The notes under the pieces: generated by a model
Database searches by the model: none
What the model saw: only the letters and a program-made list of their open reading frames with translations
What the model was told of the DNA's origin: nothing
Shown here: positions 51,101 through 62,640 of the stretch, piece by piece
Layout of the letters: the number at the start of each line of letters is the position of its first letter
How positions within the stretch are numbered: position 1 is the stretch's first letter
Translations under genes and position numbers: made by a program
Assembly (NCBI RefSeq): GCF_030272615.1
Contig: NC_081413.1
Span: forward strand, 551,827,136-551,891,135
Direction: 5' to 3'
DNA: 64,000 nt
Source: Cryptomeria japonica
Lineage: Eukaryota; Streptophyta; Pinopsida; Cupressales; Cupressaceae

Positions 51101-51741
51101 CAAATATGTAGTTTCCTCGAAGCCTGCGCTACATGTACATTAAGAATTTTTCTTGGAACAGAGTTGTATATTCTAGAATTCCTCCCAAAGTCACTCCAGC
51201 TTCTTCTCTTGAAGCATTAGGTTTATATGACTTCAAAAATATACAAAGGCTGCCAAATGGAATGGAAAAGCTAAAAAAGTTAGAGAGCTTAACTTTATGG
51301 GATTGCCATCAATTAAGGGAACTTCCATCCAAATTGAGAGATCTCAGCAATCTAAAAGAGTTAGAAGTAGTTAATTGCAATGAATTGAAAGAGTTGCCTT
51401 CAAATTTTGGGCAACTCAGCAATTTGACAAGTTTACGAATATGCACATGCTCTGCATTAAGTGCATTACCTTCAAACTTTGGGCAGCTCAAAAATTTAGA
51501 AGAGTTAGAATTGAGGTACTGTCCTGAACTAGCAGAGTTGCCTTCAGATTTTGGTCAGCTCAAAAATTTGAAAAAGTTAGATTTGACGGGTTGTTCTGGG
51601 CTAGAAGAATGGCCATTAAGCTTTGGGGATCTCACAAACATGAAGGAGATAGATTTGAGAGGTTGTTCCTCAACATTAAAAGATTTGTTGCCAAATAATA
51701 TTAGAGGAAACAATTGTAAGGTAAATGGATTACCAGACTGA
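48181..51741 (+). CDS. NBS-LRR (NLR) disease-resistance protein with an unusual N-terminus
   Basis: Intracellular immune receptor: an ATP-binding switch plus leucine-rich repeats. Predicted exons: 48181-48453, 48599-48709, 48885-49198, 49395-49555, 49645-50642, 50737-51015, 51112-51741. All six introns are GT-AG and phases agree, giving 921 residues. The N-terminus has a Cys cluster (CCLCCCSCC, residues 6-14), a Ser/Pro/Gln-rich stretch and a helical region (about 60-280), with no TIR and no EDVID motif. NB-ARC: P-loop GFGGIGKT (316-323), kinase-2 LFLYIDNAL (about 392), SRILVTTRN (about 423), CGGIPLLLELAG (about 481), and VHDIV (about 586) in place of MHD. About six LRRs with the repeat LPSNFGQLxNLxxLxL fill exon 7. 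The helical region may be RPW8- or MLKL-like; not resolved. No stops or shifts in any exon, so probably functional. Neighbours are all transposon remains. Confidence 0.88.
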
Positions 51742-54642
51742 AGAGTCTGAAGAATGTAATAATATAATTCACCTCTCAATTGTTATTTTGAGAGCATTTT
51801 TCATTATTTATAAAATTTGTAATATAAGAGTTGTGATTTTTTATGGTTTTCATTTTATTTTAGTTAAAAGCTAGCATTTATATTAAAAGGAGGTGCAGTG
51901 GTTATATCAATAGCAAAATTTAAATTGAATACGATTTTGTCATTCGTTGCACTTGATTTTTGCAAAAAATTTGAAAAAATTAAATTTTTGTATTGGTATC
52001 AATCTTTAGAAAATGACCTTGTCATTCATTAGAGTGGAATAGAAAGAAACAAATATAGAAAAGTTCATTGAAATGGAAAACATAAGAATTTCAATTGGAG
52101 AGCTCATTGAAATGGAAAACATAAGAATTTCAATTGGAGATATGATAGACAAAAATGATTTCTTTGTAACACCATCCAAGCTGCAGTCAACATAGTCAGT
52201 TGTAAGTTTACGAGGTTAGGAATCCCTAATGGGCACTATCTCATTACCTTAAGTTTTAGAAAACAAGAACCTAATTTGTTCTGTTTAAAGACAGACTCTT
52301 TCACTTCTTTATTAAAAGTTAAACAATTAAAGTCTTGAAAGGTCATATAGACAGTATGGCCTGATAAAATATTAGATTTGAACATAGTAGAAGTAAATGC
52401 GACCTATCAAACCCTAAAAACTTCAACAACCAGTTTAAGTTCTTCACAAATAGAATCATTATTATTTAGCCAATTTGCTCTTAATCAGAACTAGTTGCAG
52501 AAGAACTGTCCTTAAAATTAGTAGATGGGCTCCTGAAGATTCTGTCGATCTTTTGTCATTTCCCTTTTGAGGCACAGATTTGTCCTGCAGATTGTCTGTC
52601 TCCTTAATATAGCTTAAATCGTTTCATTTATTTTGAAGTTAATTATTGGAAGATCTTTTCAATGTTTTGCAAGCAACATCCTCCGTGGGAGCTTTGGAAC
52701 AGGATATTGAATCAAACCGTTGAAATTTTGGTGGTCTAAGAAATTCCAGACAAATATTGAAGCAGACTTTATGATACAAGATTTTAGCCCTAATTGCACA
52801 CCGTATAAGGAATTAATAAGACCGTTTAGCAACGAACCTTCAATACTTTCATTAGTTGAGAATTTTATATTATAGCTGGTTATTATGCCACGCCTTGTAG
52901 AACTCTGTAGTAAAATTTTTGGCATTGAATTCGAGTTAAGTACAATTCTTTTGCGTATTTTTTTAAAGGTATTTTGAAAACGCTCTGGTCGAAATAAGCA
53001 TTTCAAATTCAGTTATGGAGTAAAGGACGGGAAGCACACAGGGCAAAATGTCCTACAATTATTTATATGTTTTTTGGACCGGTATTGAGTACATGGAGGA
53101 GGAATATATTCTGCATTTTATGAGCAATATTGTTAATTTATAAAAGCTATATTGTATTGAAAATAACACATTAATATTAGGTTTTTATTTTATTTTATTT
53201 ATTTCTTTTTAGGTTTTTATTTCTTCAAATATACCTCTTCTACTATTGTTCTCCAACAGCTGTTTGTATTATATTTATTTTTTTATTCCCACGATATTAT
53301 TTTACATCCATCTACTTTTTTAATCAATGTGTATAATTTGGTATTTTATATTATATTATTAAATAATTGTAATAAATAAAGTTAAATTTGCAAAAAAAAA
53401 TTTAAATGATTATATCATTTTAAAATTTGGTTGATAAGTTATAAATATATGGAAAAGTTGGCAATTTTAAGATGATGCAATATTTAAATATTAGTAAAAT
53501 ATTAATAAAAAATTTCTTGTCATGTTTATCTAATTTATTTAAATTTCATATTACAATTTAAAATAATGGATTATAACATAATATATGGTGATTTGAGTAA
53601 ATTTGATGTAATGAAAATAATATTTGTTTCTAGTTTTTAATTTTTCTTTAATTATATTTTGGAACATATTTTTATTATATCATATTATTTGTTAGGGTTA
53701 GAATTAGGGCATAATCAAGGATAGAATTAGTGTTATTTGAATTTAAATTAATTATTATAATAAGAATATAAAAATAATATTTTTTAAATTATAAATCATT
53801 ATAAAAATGCCTTAACATTTAAGAAATAATAATAGACAATGTACATGTTTCAAATTGTACAATTATTTTATTCACCTTTACAATATTTGAATTGTCTTAC
53901 TATTATTTCTATAGAAAATAATTTAGATTATAATGATGAAATTTAGTTTAAAGAAATCAATATTTATAATAGTTTACAAAATGTAGATGACTTTAAAAAT
54001 ATTTTGCAATAAAGAATGATTAGAAAAAGTATTAAATTAATTTGTTACAATATGTAAAATACCATCTTTTATGAATTGAATTATTATTAAATAATATATA
54101 CCAAATTTAATAATATGTACCATCCCTTTAGGTTAGACTTAGGGTTAGTGTGATGGATGAAAATGGAATCAAGTAGTATTAGGACCTAACTCTATTTTCA
54201 TTCATACATTGAAATACAAAAGGACCTAAAGGAATGATTCTCTTGGACTAACTCTTGTGAAAGAGAGTTAAGGAATAATTTTAGGGTTTTTATTCCTTTG
54301 TTGTTATGAAAGGGAATGTGCAAAAATGGGAGGATGTGAAACTATGCAAAGAAGATGAAACAAGTGACTAAAGCAATAAGACAACAAATTAAATCTTAAC
54401 AGAACTAAGACAACAAGTACAGATCTAAGAATGGAATTTTGTTGTGCACCTGTGACAAAAATTTGAGCTTAAATTGGTAGGACTAGGGCACCTAGACCAA
54501 ATTGAGTTGCAAACTGGGGGATGAAATCTAAGACTATTTGAGAGCTTTCTATTAAATCTGAGGTTGATTGGGGAGGATTGGGGTGCTAGGTGTCCTAGTT
54601 CTGGGGGACGAGAGTGTTGGGCACCCTGGTCCAAGCACTTTT
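51742..54642. other. AT-rich spacer downstream of the NLR
   Basis: No convincing gene. A 115-codon minus-strand frame at 52659-53006 has no recognised domain. 53150-54120 is extremely AT-rich. From about 54130 rightwards the sequence is more balanced and may be an old LTR into which the TRIM inserted. Confidence 0.5.
52065..52140. repeat. 39-bp tandem duplication
   Basis: TCATTGAAATGGAAAACATA starts at 52065 and again at 52104; the two units are almost identical, which implies a recent duplication. Confidence 0.85.
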
Positions 54643-55812
54643 TGTTGGTATGTTTGTTGTTGCACCAAAAGCTCGAGCTATCAATACCCGCTACAAACGC
54701 TAGACTTACCCAGACCCACGAGAGGCAGTTAAGCCATGTAGCGAACCTTGAGGGAGGTGTTGACCACCAAGTCAACAATTTCCCCCTCAGCAAAAACTAA
54801 GGGTTCCACATCAATAGAATGAAGGAGACCTCTTGGGATTCGAACTTGTGACATGAGGCTATGATACCAATTGTTGGCATATTTGATAGTACACCAAAAG
54901 CTCAAGCTATCAACACCCGCTACAAACACCAGACTTACCCACATCCATGGGAGGCAGTTAAGCCATGTCACGAACCCCAAAGAAGGTGTTGACTGTTGGC
55001 ATATGCACACTCCAATGAGACATTGTAGGCGATTGAAGGTTTTGTCATTGATGGTAACCTTACAATCCTATGACACCAACAAGATATTCCACCGGCACTA
55101 GCAAGATCAGACTCTACACCGGCACTCAGACCACCGACACTGGCAGTGAAAGGAAGCATACCAGCACAAAGGTCAATAGGGTTTTTTTTGTAATATATTT
55201 TGTTTATTATTGTAAAATCATTATAAGCCGACTTGGTAACATTGTAAAATGACTCATATATAAGAGATCATTGTAGAACATTTGTGAGAGAATGATGGAA
55301 TGTAATTAGGTGAAATAAGGTAGACCTATTATGCGAATTATAGGTTAAGGGTTTATGTAAGAAGCAAAGCAGAAACCAGTACTGGATCTGGCATTATAGA
55401 TGCTATTTTAAAGCAGTACAAGACACCAAATTTATATAATCCATTTTGTAAGTCAGTGAGACTTCCTATTTTGTGTTTGAGTAGTGATCTCTAGGCACTT
55501 GGCCTTCCTACATGTGCGGGCCCCTCTTGTAGCAGTAATATTCTCTTATTGGCTAGTAAGTGAATATTGTGGGTCACAAATCCCACCGAGATTTTTCCCA
55601 CATCGGGTTTCCTCGTTAAATCTTTGTGTTATGGTGTGTTTTTCATGTGGTTGTTCTTATCTCTATTTATTGCATTACTTCTTGTTTATCGGTACACAGT
55701 TTTAAATTGCTCTACATGTTTTAAGTTAAGAAATTCATCTAACCGGTCAGATACTGATTCACCCCCCTCTCTTAGTATCTATGGGAATCCTAACACTGAC
55801 CACCAAGCAACA
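54643..55812 (-). mobile_element. TRIM (miniature LTR retrotransposon) with a nested solo LTR
   Basis: A 135-bp terminal repeat at 54643-54777 matches a second copy made of 54872-54993 plus 55801-55812 (134 bp). Both start TGTTGG and end CAACA. The 94-bp inside has no coding capacity but carries both priming sites in minus-strand order: a purine-tract complement (ATTTCCCCCTC) next to the left repeat and a primer-site complement (GCTATGATACCAAT, one mismatch to the met-tRNA type) next to the right repeat. Flanks CTTTT and CTTGT are a 5-bp target duplication with one change. The second repeat is split by a copia solo LTR. Confidence 0.85.
54994..55795 (+). repeat. Solo copia LTR inside the TRIM repeat
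   Basis: 802 bp from TGTTGGCATATG to CCTAACA with no primer site or coding sequence after it. It belongs to the same family as the LTR at 465-1369. Flanks TTGAC (54989-54993) and CTGAC (55796-55800) are the 5-bp target duplication with one change. The intact left TRIM repeat has GTTGACCACC at this point, which shows the empty site. Confidence 0.88.
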
Positions 55813-56790
55813 CTTGTTGCTTAAATTTGGTTGGATACTTCGTCTCTAGGTCATGATGCTATTGTAATCTTTTTGGCTCCACTAGATAGTGGAAACTGCA
55901 CACAAGAAGGAAAGAAAGAGGGTTGTGGATATGGGTTTTCCTTAGGTCAAACCCAGGTTTGGAATTAATCCTAATTGAAATAGAAATTGAACTTGAAGTG
56001 AATTGGAAAAGCTTTCCTTTTGAGGGCAAGGCTGAATTGCTTGAATGCAGATGATTATACCTTCAATAGCTGATGCAATGCTCTTAGGATAACTCATCCA
56101 TGTGTTGATGTAATGACACAATAAATCACATAAAATTCATCATGAAATCATAATTGAAGATGCCTTGATGTATTCTTCTCCTCCTTGAATCATATTTTCT
56201 CTTAAGGGAGAAAGAATTTTCTCTAGAATTGATAAGAATGATTACATATAATAAGATTATGAAAACGAATTGAGAGGGATGCCTTATATAGGGATTTCAT
56301 AATTAAAATCACCTTTAGATTGGCTTAGAATTAATAAAAGTTGACACAGAGCAAGATTTGAACATTATAATACCACCAAATTAAGCTCTTGAAATTTGGG
56401 AAAAAAGTACGGGACCATAATGCTAGCACTCTAGCCCAGCCGACTTTTTTCCAATTTTCTAGGGAAGCGATATATCATGATTATAAAGTAAAATCCAACA
56501 TGGTAGGCCAATCTAAGGTGTTTAGATATATAGAAATGTGCTTTGAAGATTGAAATTAGGACATTATTAAGATTAATTAAAATAAAATAAAATAAAAAGG
56601 GGCATGCTTAGGGTTAAGGGCCCAATTTTATGATATGTGAATTGTTGAGAGAGGACTCTAGATTTAATTAAATTCACAATTAAATGCCTAAAGGATCCTT
56701 ATAAATGAAATGGGACACACTAAGGTGGGTGCTAACCTAAGCATGCAATTAGACAACCCTAATTAGGGGTGTACAATTTACAACGCTACA
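55813..56790 (-). repeat. Probable end of an old gypsy LTR
   Basis: The segment ends CGCTACA at 56790, followed directly by TTTTGCCCCCAC, the same arrangement as LTR end plus purine-tract complement in gypsy-2. The LTR start cannot be fixed; it may lie left of the TRIM, near 54150. No coding sequence. Only one LTR is visible. Confidence 0.4.
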
Positions 56791-57796
56791 TTTTGCCCCC
56801 ACTTTAGCAAAGTATAATCTTATAGTCATACTCTCGATAAAGTAGAAATGAAGAGATGGAGCATCTAAGAGAAAGAAAAACTAGGGATAGGATAATGTTG
56901 AGGGATGATCAAGCCCCCAAGCATAAGATCCTATCAATCCATGTAAGTAACCTTAAAGTATAGACAAAAGCAAACAATATTAATAGTAAAACACAAAGTG
57001 CCAAGTCAACTAGTTGAAAAGATCTTGATAAAGAAAATGTCTCAATTGTCAATATCATTCTTGGCATATTATTACAAAATCATAAGTGGACTTATCGAAA
57101 GAACAAGGATGTACACAAATTGAAAGCACAAGAAACTATGATCCAACACTAGCAAAGTGTGTTATGTTATGGGTTCATTGGATAGAAAGAAGGAACATGA
57201 ATTCCATGAGATAGTAAGTTGCCTCAAGCTAGGTGATCAATCTTGGGGAGAAGAGTCAAAATAGTCTAGTTGTGTTTTGCTAGTTCCACTCACCCCATTG
57301 CATATGTTGTTGTTTGGTTTCGGGCATGAAGCATCTCATGTAAGACTTTGTTTTCTCTGGTTTCAAGAATGAACACCTCGTATAAGATACATGATGCATA
57401 AAATGAGGATGAATAATAAGGATACAACAATCCCATGTTGATAAATAAAATGAGGATTAAGAATGAGGATGCAATAATCCCATAGGTGATGAATAAAATA
57501 GGGATAAAACATGAGTATGCAACAATCCCATATTGATAATAAATAGTCAAAAATGCAACTAGGAGGATACATATATGCCCACCCTTAAGATGTCAACATA
57601 GTCCTATGAACTAATATCTTAAGGTAGATACAAATAAGGACACCCACCTTCAACACTAAGGAGATATCCGCTAATAAAAAATCCATGCATTCAAGCTAGA
57701 CACCTAAATAGGCTTCATTTCCTTAAGCAAGGAAGAGATAATTGTATAAGAGATATCTTGAAACAAATATAAAGGGATCCTTTTATAAAGATATAT
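56791..57796. other. Probable 3' non-coding region of an old gypsy element
   Basis: Follows a purine-tract complement (56791-56801). No gene seen. An apparent hydrophobic frame at 57290-57550 is produced by a tandem repeat. Confidence 0.4.
57404..57541. repeat. Tandem repeat, about 47-bp unit, three copies
   Basis: CAA(C/T)AATCCCAT followed by GATAAATAAAATGAGGAT-like sequence recurs near 57427, 57472 and 57520. Confidence 0.75.
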
Positions 57797-57871
57797 GGGT
57801 ATGTGCACAAAGATGGTGGTAAGAAAAGTGGACACCACCCAAAAATACATAGAAAAACAAGCAGTGCGTAC

Positions 57872-58040
57872 GCAGTTCTAAAATTTGAAATGACCATGTA
57901 CGCGCTTAGGTTTGTTGTTCACGAACCTAGAGAAGGTAGCACGTACGCGCTACCTCTAGGAAAATGAGCACATACACGCTACTTATAGGAAAATGAGCAC
58001 ATACGTGCTAATAATCCCTAAAGAACCGCGTACGTGGTAC
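57872..58040 (+). repeat. Leader with repeated TACGCGCTA-type motifs
   Basis: GTACGCGCTTAGG, CGTACGCGCTACC, CATACACGCTAC, CATACGTGCTA and CGTACGTGGTACC occur within about 150 bp before the start codon. Two copies are embedded in a 19-20 bp repeat (AAAATGAGCACATAC). Copy B has the corresponding GTATGCGCTAAGG near 12446. Confidence 0.6.
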
Positions 58041-58169
58041 CTGTCAAAAAAGGATTTTTTTAAAACAACTGGGTCTTATTTTCCCGTGATAGGCGCATTT
58101 TTATTTTGTTTTTTCTTCATTTTCTCTCCTAAACTGTGAATGGGGTGCTAGATTTCTCCTCCAGACACT

Positions 58170-60766
58170 ATGGATCAAGGTTAGTTTTTGTTAGTTTTTG
58201 TCTTTCTTTCCCGTTTGTTCAATTTGTTTTACAGCTTGAATTTAATTTCATTAATTTTGATTAGGTTTTTTCATTTTTTATTTCAAAAACTAGATTTTTC
58301 TAATCCACAACAAGAACAACCAAATGCACCTCCCGAAAACCCACAAGATACACCCCCAATTCCTCCTTTTGACCCCACACCTGAAACACAGGAGCAATTA
58401 ATTAATTAGTTAGGACAAAATATGTCTAAAATCAATAGACTGATTGATAAATTGAAAAAATCCGAACTTGAGTATCATCAATCCCTCGCCACTAACCTAG
58501 AAACATTAGCTAGTGGTGCCATAGCTGTTTCCACACAAATTACCAAATGGGGAAACTTTAGGGATAGGTGTCATCAATTCTATGCTGATGGACTATCATA
58601 CGAGGGAGTCAAAAACAAAAATATTAGTAAACAAGAAATATGCGCCCTTTTCATTGATCCCAAAACTGGTCAGTCGTTACCTCTTAATGCAAAGAGGTTT
58701 ACCATATATTGGTGTACCAATGTGCAGATGAAGAATCTTTTTTGGCAGAGGTGGTGGATGGTCTTTGATGATCCACCTTGTAATAATTATGAGGTGCCAT
58801 TGTATTTTTTGAGAAAAGTATACTGTGAGTTTGTGCTCAATGTGCGGCTAAACTATTTTGACATGAGAGAGTTCCATGGTGTGGTGGCTCTGCCCAAGAT
58901 AGACCTAGAGCCCGTAGGCGATTACTCATAGAGAGTCACTACCCCTTAGCACCCAAACCCAAGTTGCATTAGGTTGTCCCAATAGAGCTGAAAGAGTCGA
59001 TGGAGCTATAGACTCTTTAGGCGGCCACAATGTTGACTGGTGCCATCATCCAACATGGGACATCGTTAGCACACCCTATTGTACTGGATGATGAGCTATT
59101 AGTTGCTCCAGGTGGCGACAAAGAGCCCATCCAGCATATGTGTGTTAGTTGCTTGGGATATGCTCAGGGATAGATGATGTGGTTGGTGCAAATGGATCCA
59201 CATCTCATTCATGCATGATTTGCGAGAGTACATGTTAGGCCCGCACGACTTAGGATTTCGCACTGACAGATGAGTTGATGGATATGGTGTTTTCCCATCA
59301 GGGATAGACATAGGCGCGTTGATTTGAATTCATAGCATTTTATTTATCAGTCACTTGAAATTTGTAATTACATAAATGAATTTTCATTTATACATCGATT
59401 TAAATTGAGACACATAATATGCATTTCAGGATGCAGCAACAGTATTCCATACTCCTCCCCCAATTACTACAGCTGCAACTTTGATGCCTGAGGTATAAAT
59501 TTTGTAACATGTTAAAATAGAATAGTACACTTAGAATTAAAAAAAATTACAAGATATACTAGCTATCTTTAATGCTTGGTCCAATTTTTGGTTTGTAGGT
59601 GTTGATAGGGGACCAAATGTCCCAGATTGATGACATCATGCTCTCAGCAATTTATTTTGTCCTACAAGGCTATACAGTATCATTATTTTGTACAACCCTT
59701 TTTTATGTATTGTTTTGATGGAATATGCAAGTCATTTCATTTTAGATTTTTAAAATTATGTTTAATATATTATTTGTACTAATATCTCATGTTAATTTTG
59801 TTTTTTAGGGTACCCCCTCTGCATCTAGGGCTCATCCTAAGAAAAAAAATTCCTCGAAGACGCCAAAACATGGGAAGAAGGTAATTAAACACATTTTTAG
59901 TTGTACAATTGTTTGAAAATGTTGAAATCAAATATTAGTTGGGGTTTGTAGATTGATTAGTTTTTTTTGTCTATTTTACATGTACATCGGTCATTGAGCT
60001 ATGTGGATTTGTTGAATGCACCTGATTCGCTCGTGGATCAAGAGAGGGCAGAGGTATGTGTCTCTACTTTATTTTCTTGATTTCATGATTATATGCACGT
60101 GTACATGTGAACTTATGATATATTATAATCTTTTAATTTTTTCATACAAGAAATATCAATAGTTGTTTCATCAATGGCAAACCTTCCTCTATGCATTGGA
60201 GAAGCATCTCAGGATCCAGTACACTTTTGTTTGATATATTACATTAATTCTTTTTAACCTACAATACTTATCATTATATTAATTGTATTTAATCTTTGAT
60301 CTTTTTTGTATAGGTAGTAGCGACAGTTTCTCCATCAATGGTGAGCCATCCTCAGTCCCTTGGAGAAGCATCTCAAGCACAGGTACGTAATTGTTCTCTA
60401 TATTATAGCTTTTAATTGTTTTTGATATATTTATGTTAGTACATTTTATTAATTGTACATTTAATCTACAATAGACACCTTCGCGGTATGGCCATAATGT
60501 GGATCATTTTAAGTATGTCTTCAAGAAAACTCCTAAGAGTGACAAGGAGAGGAGAGCGAAGAGATTAGCTCCTAGATCAGCCGATGAGGTGATCTACATT
60601 TCAATTGGAAAGGAATTATAGTTAAATGCATAGTTACATTGTTAACTGTGAACTATTTTCTACAAAATAATTGTAACTTGGCTTTTGAATTGTGATTTTG
60701 CAGCCATCTATAGAGTCGTGTACTGCATCGAAGAGGCTTGATTTTGATGATCCACCACAAGTTTAG
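58170..60766 (+). pseudogene. Spliced gene of unknown function, copy A
   Basis: Approximate exons: 58170-58179, 58294-59313, 59430-59492, 59599-59676, 59809-59880, 59999-60053, 60151-60218, 60314-60382, 60475-60588, 60704-60766. Exon 1 is only ATGGATCAAG. Exon 2 opens with a Pro/Gln-rich stretch (NPQQEQPNAPPENPQ) and continues into a helical segment (KSELEYHQSLATNLETLASG) and TQITKWGNFRDRCHQFYADG. Exons 7 and 8 encode related peptides (SSMANLP...GEASQ, SPSMVSHPQSLGEASQ). Exon 9 is basic (KERRAKRLAPRS), a possible nuclear signal. Damage: TAG at 58407-58409 where copy B has CAG, further stops after 58929, and a GC donor at 59314 where B has GT. Probably dead. No domain recognised; a DNA-binding accessory protein of a transposon is one guess. 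Confidence 0.55.
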
Positions 60767-60945
60767 GATCATATAGTGTTAGTTTTGGTCATAGAATGAC
60801 CAATACATGTAGATATATTCTACATTTTAATTGTATATCGATTTGGACATGGCATATGCCACATTTTTGTAATACTTGTATTGACTTGGCAAACATGCAT
60901 TTTTTTGATATATATAAATGTTGATATTCGATCCAATAAATGGGT

Positions 60946-61265
60946 ATTGAGTTTATTATTTTGTATTCGTTGTATTTTTTGGTTGTCCTTTTATAAATTT
61001 AATCGATCATTTTCCTATGTAATCAACATTATGAATATAAACAACAAAAATATATGATATAAAACATTGCAATCGTGGAATATGATTTGATTAAATTTCT
61101 AAAATGTTGAATTAACCCTACAAAAATCATTGTATTCAGTTCATTATTGTGTATTTTCTGTATTTGGTGGCTGCCCTTTTATAAATTTAAAAGAATATTT
61201 GCATATTTAATCAACAATATGAATATAAACAACAAAAATCAATAATATGAATATAAACAACAATA
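60946..61265 (+). repeat. 188-bp tandem repeat, copy A
   Basis: ATTGAGTTTATTATT at 60946 and ATTCAGTTCATTATT at 61134 begin two units (period 188); the second is cut at about 61265. Same unit and period as 1874-2260 in copy B. Confidence 0.8.
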
Positions 61266-61315
61266 TGTGTTTGGTGCGAGAGCATCCTTACGCTCACAAT
61301 GGTCAAATTTTGGTT

Positions 61316-62160
61316 GTCGTGTGCACAAACCAACATCACGAGTATGTTTGAGTGGGAAGTTTTACACTAGGAATGCTCCTTTTGTGCATCCCAAAGCGTC
61401 AGAATGTCGAGAGTCATATCCTATCAAGGCGATCTCTCAAGTGCACCGAGTCCAAAAAATTGTCAAACTTTGACAAACTGTTTCTTCCAATCCAAGACAC
61501 ATATGATTGATCTGTTTGAACCAGTGGGGTTGTGTGAGGCTCCTCTATAATGGCTTATCTCAGTTTTTGATGACTCAGAGCCATTTTCAATTGGTATCAT
61601 TTTTTGCCTACTGCAAAAACTGTCAGTTGCATGCAATGCAAAGTTGCAGGATTGGCTAGAATTGATTTGGTTCACCGTGTGCACAAACTGACATCACGAG
61701 TACATCCAGGTAGCCAAGTTTACACTAGGCACGCCTCTATCATGCATCCCAAAGCGCTAGAACATCGAGAGTCATACCCTACCGAGGCGATCTCTCAAGT
61801 GCCCTGTGTCCAAAAATATGTCAAAATTTGACAGACTGTTTCTTCCAATCCAAGACACATAAGATAGATTTCTTTGAACCTGTGGGGTTGCATGAGGCTC
61901 CTCTACAATGTCCTATCTTAGTTTTTGACGAATCGGAGTCATTTTCAATTGGTAGCATTTTTTTGCCTGCTGCAAAAACATCAGTTGCATGCAATGCAAA
62001 GTTGTAGGATTGGATAGAATTGATTCGGTTCGCCGTGTACACAAGTTGATGTCATGAGCATGTCTGAGTGGGAAGGTTTACACTAGGAATGCCCTTGTCA
62101 TGCATCCCAAAGTGTCAGAACATCGAGAGTCATACCCTACCAACGCAATGTACAAGTTGC
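61316..62160. repeat. 358-bp tandem repeat, about 2.4 units
   Basis: TGCACAAAC(C/T)(A/G)ACATCACGAG at 61321 and 61680 and the related TACACAAGTTGATGTCATGAG near 62037 start successive units. Shared internal landmarks are GCATCCCAAAGCG, GACAAACTGTTTCTTCCAAT and AGTTGCATGCAATGCAAAGT. Units differ by roughly 10-15%. No coding sequence; the frames inside it are repeat artefacts. Confidence 0.85.
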
Positions 62161-62429
62161 TTGACAACTTTTTTGACAATAATGACAATTTTTGCTCAAA
62201 TTGTATCTAGTCTCAATCTATGACCCCTATGACCCGATAATGACTCAAATAATTCTCCATATTTATATAATAATCAAGAATTCTCATGATTGACCTTATC
62301 ACATCACATATACTCAAAACATAATCACAAAACATTGACACAAAAAATAGTCACATATTATTCAAAAATTTGCCTCTAAATATGGTCAAATAAGCTCTTG
62401 GCTATTTGATTATACATAAAAATTTCTTA

Positions 62430-62640
62430 CAAATCATCTCATGGGATTTTATATAAAATTTGGCATTACAATATGTGCGATTCAGCTCATCACCATTTTA
62501 ATATACAAATCATCTCATGGGCTTTTATACAAAATTTGGCATGTACATATGTACAAATCAGCTCATTGCCATTTAAATATGCAAAATTATGCCCCTAAAC
62601 ATGTAAAAATCAGCTCATGGGCATTTATATATATAAAAAA
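62430..62640. repeat. Imperfect repeat, CATCTCATGGG(A/C)TTTTATA units
   Basis: CATCTCATGGGATTTTATATA (62437 region) recurs near 62511 and, more weakly, near 62614, with AAATTTGGCAT and CAGCTCAT(C/T) between. Spacing is about 75-100 bp. Confidence 0.6.

Noticed and set aside
52659-53006. 115-codon minus-strand frame
   Set aside because: No recognised domain, no second copy, no splice or promoter context that would support it.
54425-55010. Two minus-strand frames with similar peptides (ATWLNCL...VWVSLAFVAG)
   Set aside because: The similarity comes from the two TRIM terminal repeats being translated in the same frame; not a gene pair.
57290-57550. Hydrophobic minus-strand frame resembling a membrane protein
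   Set aside because: Produced by translation of the 47-bp tandem repeat; the repeated IIASSFL-like peptides follow the repeat period.
61267-62042. Several 66-75 codon frames on both strands
   Set aside because: They repeat with the 358-bp tandem unit and have no coding features.
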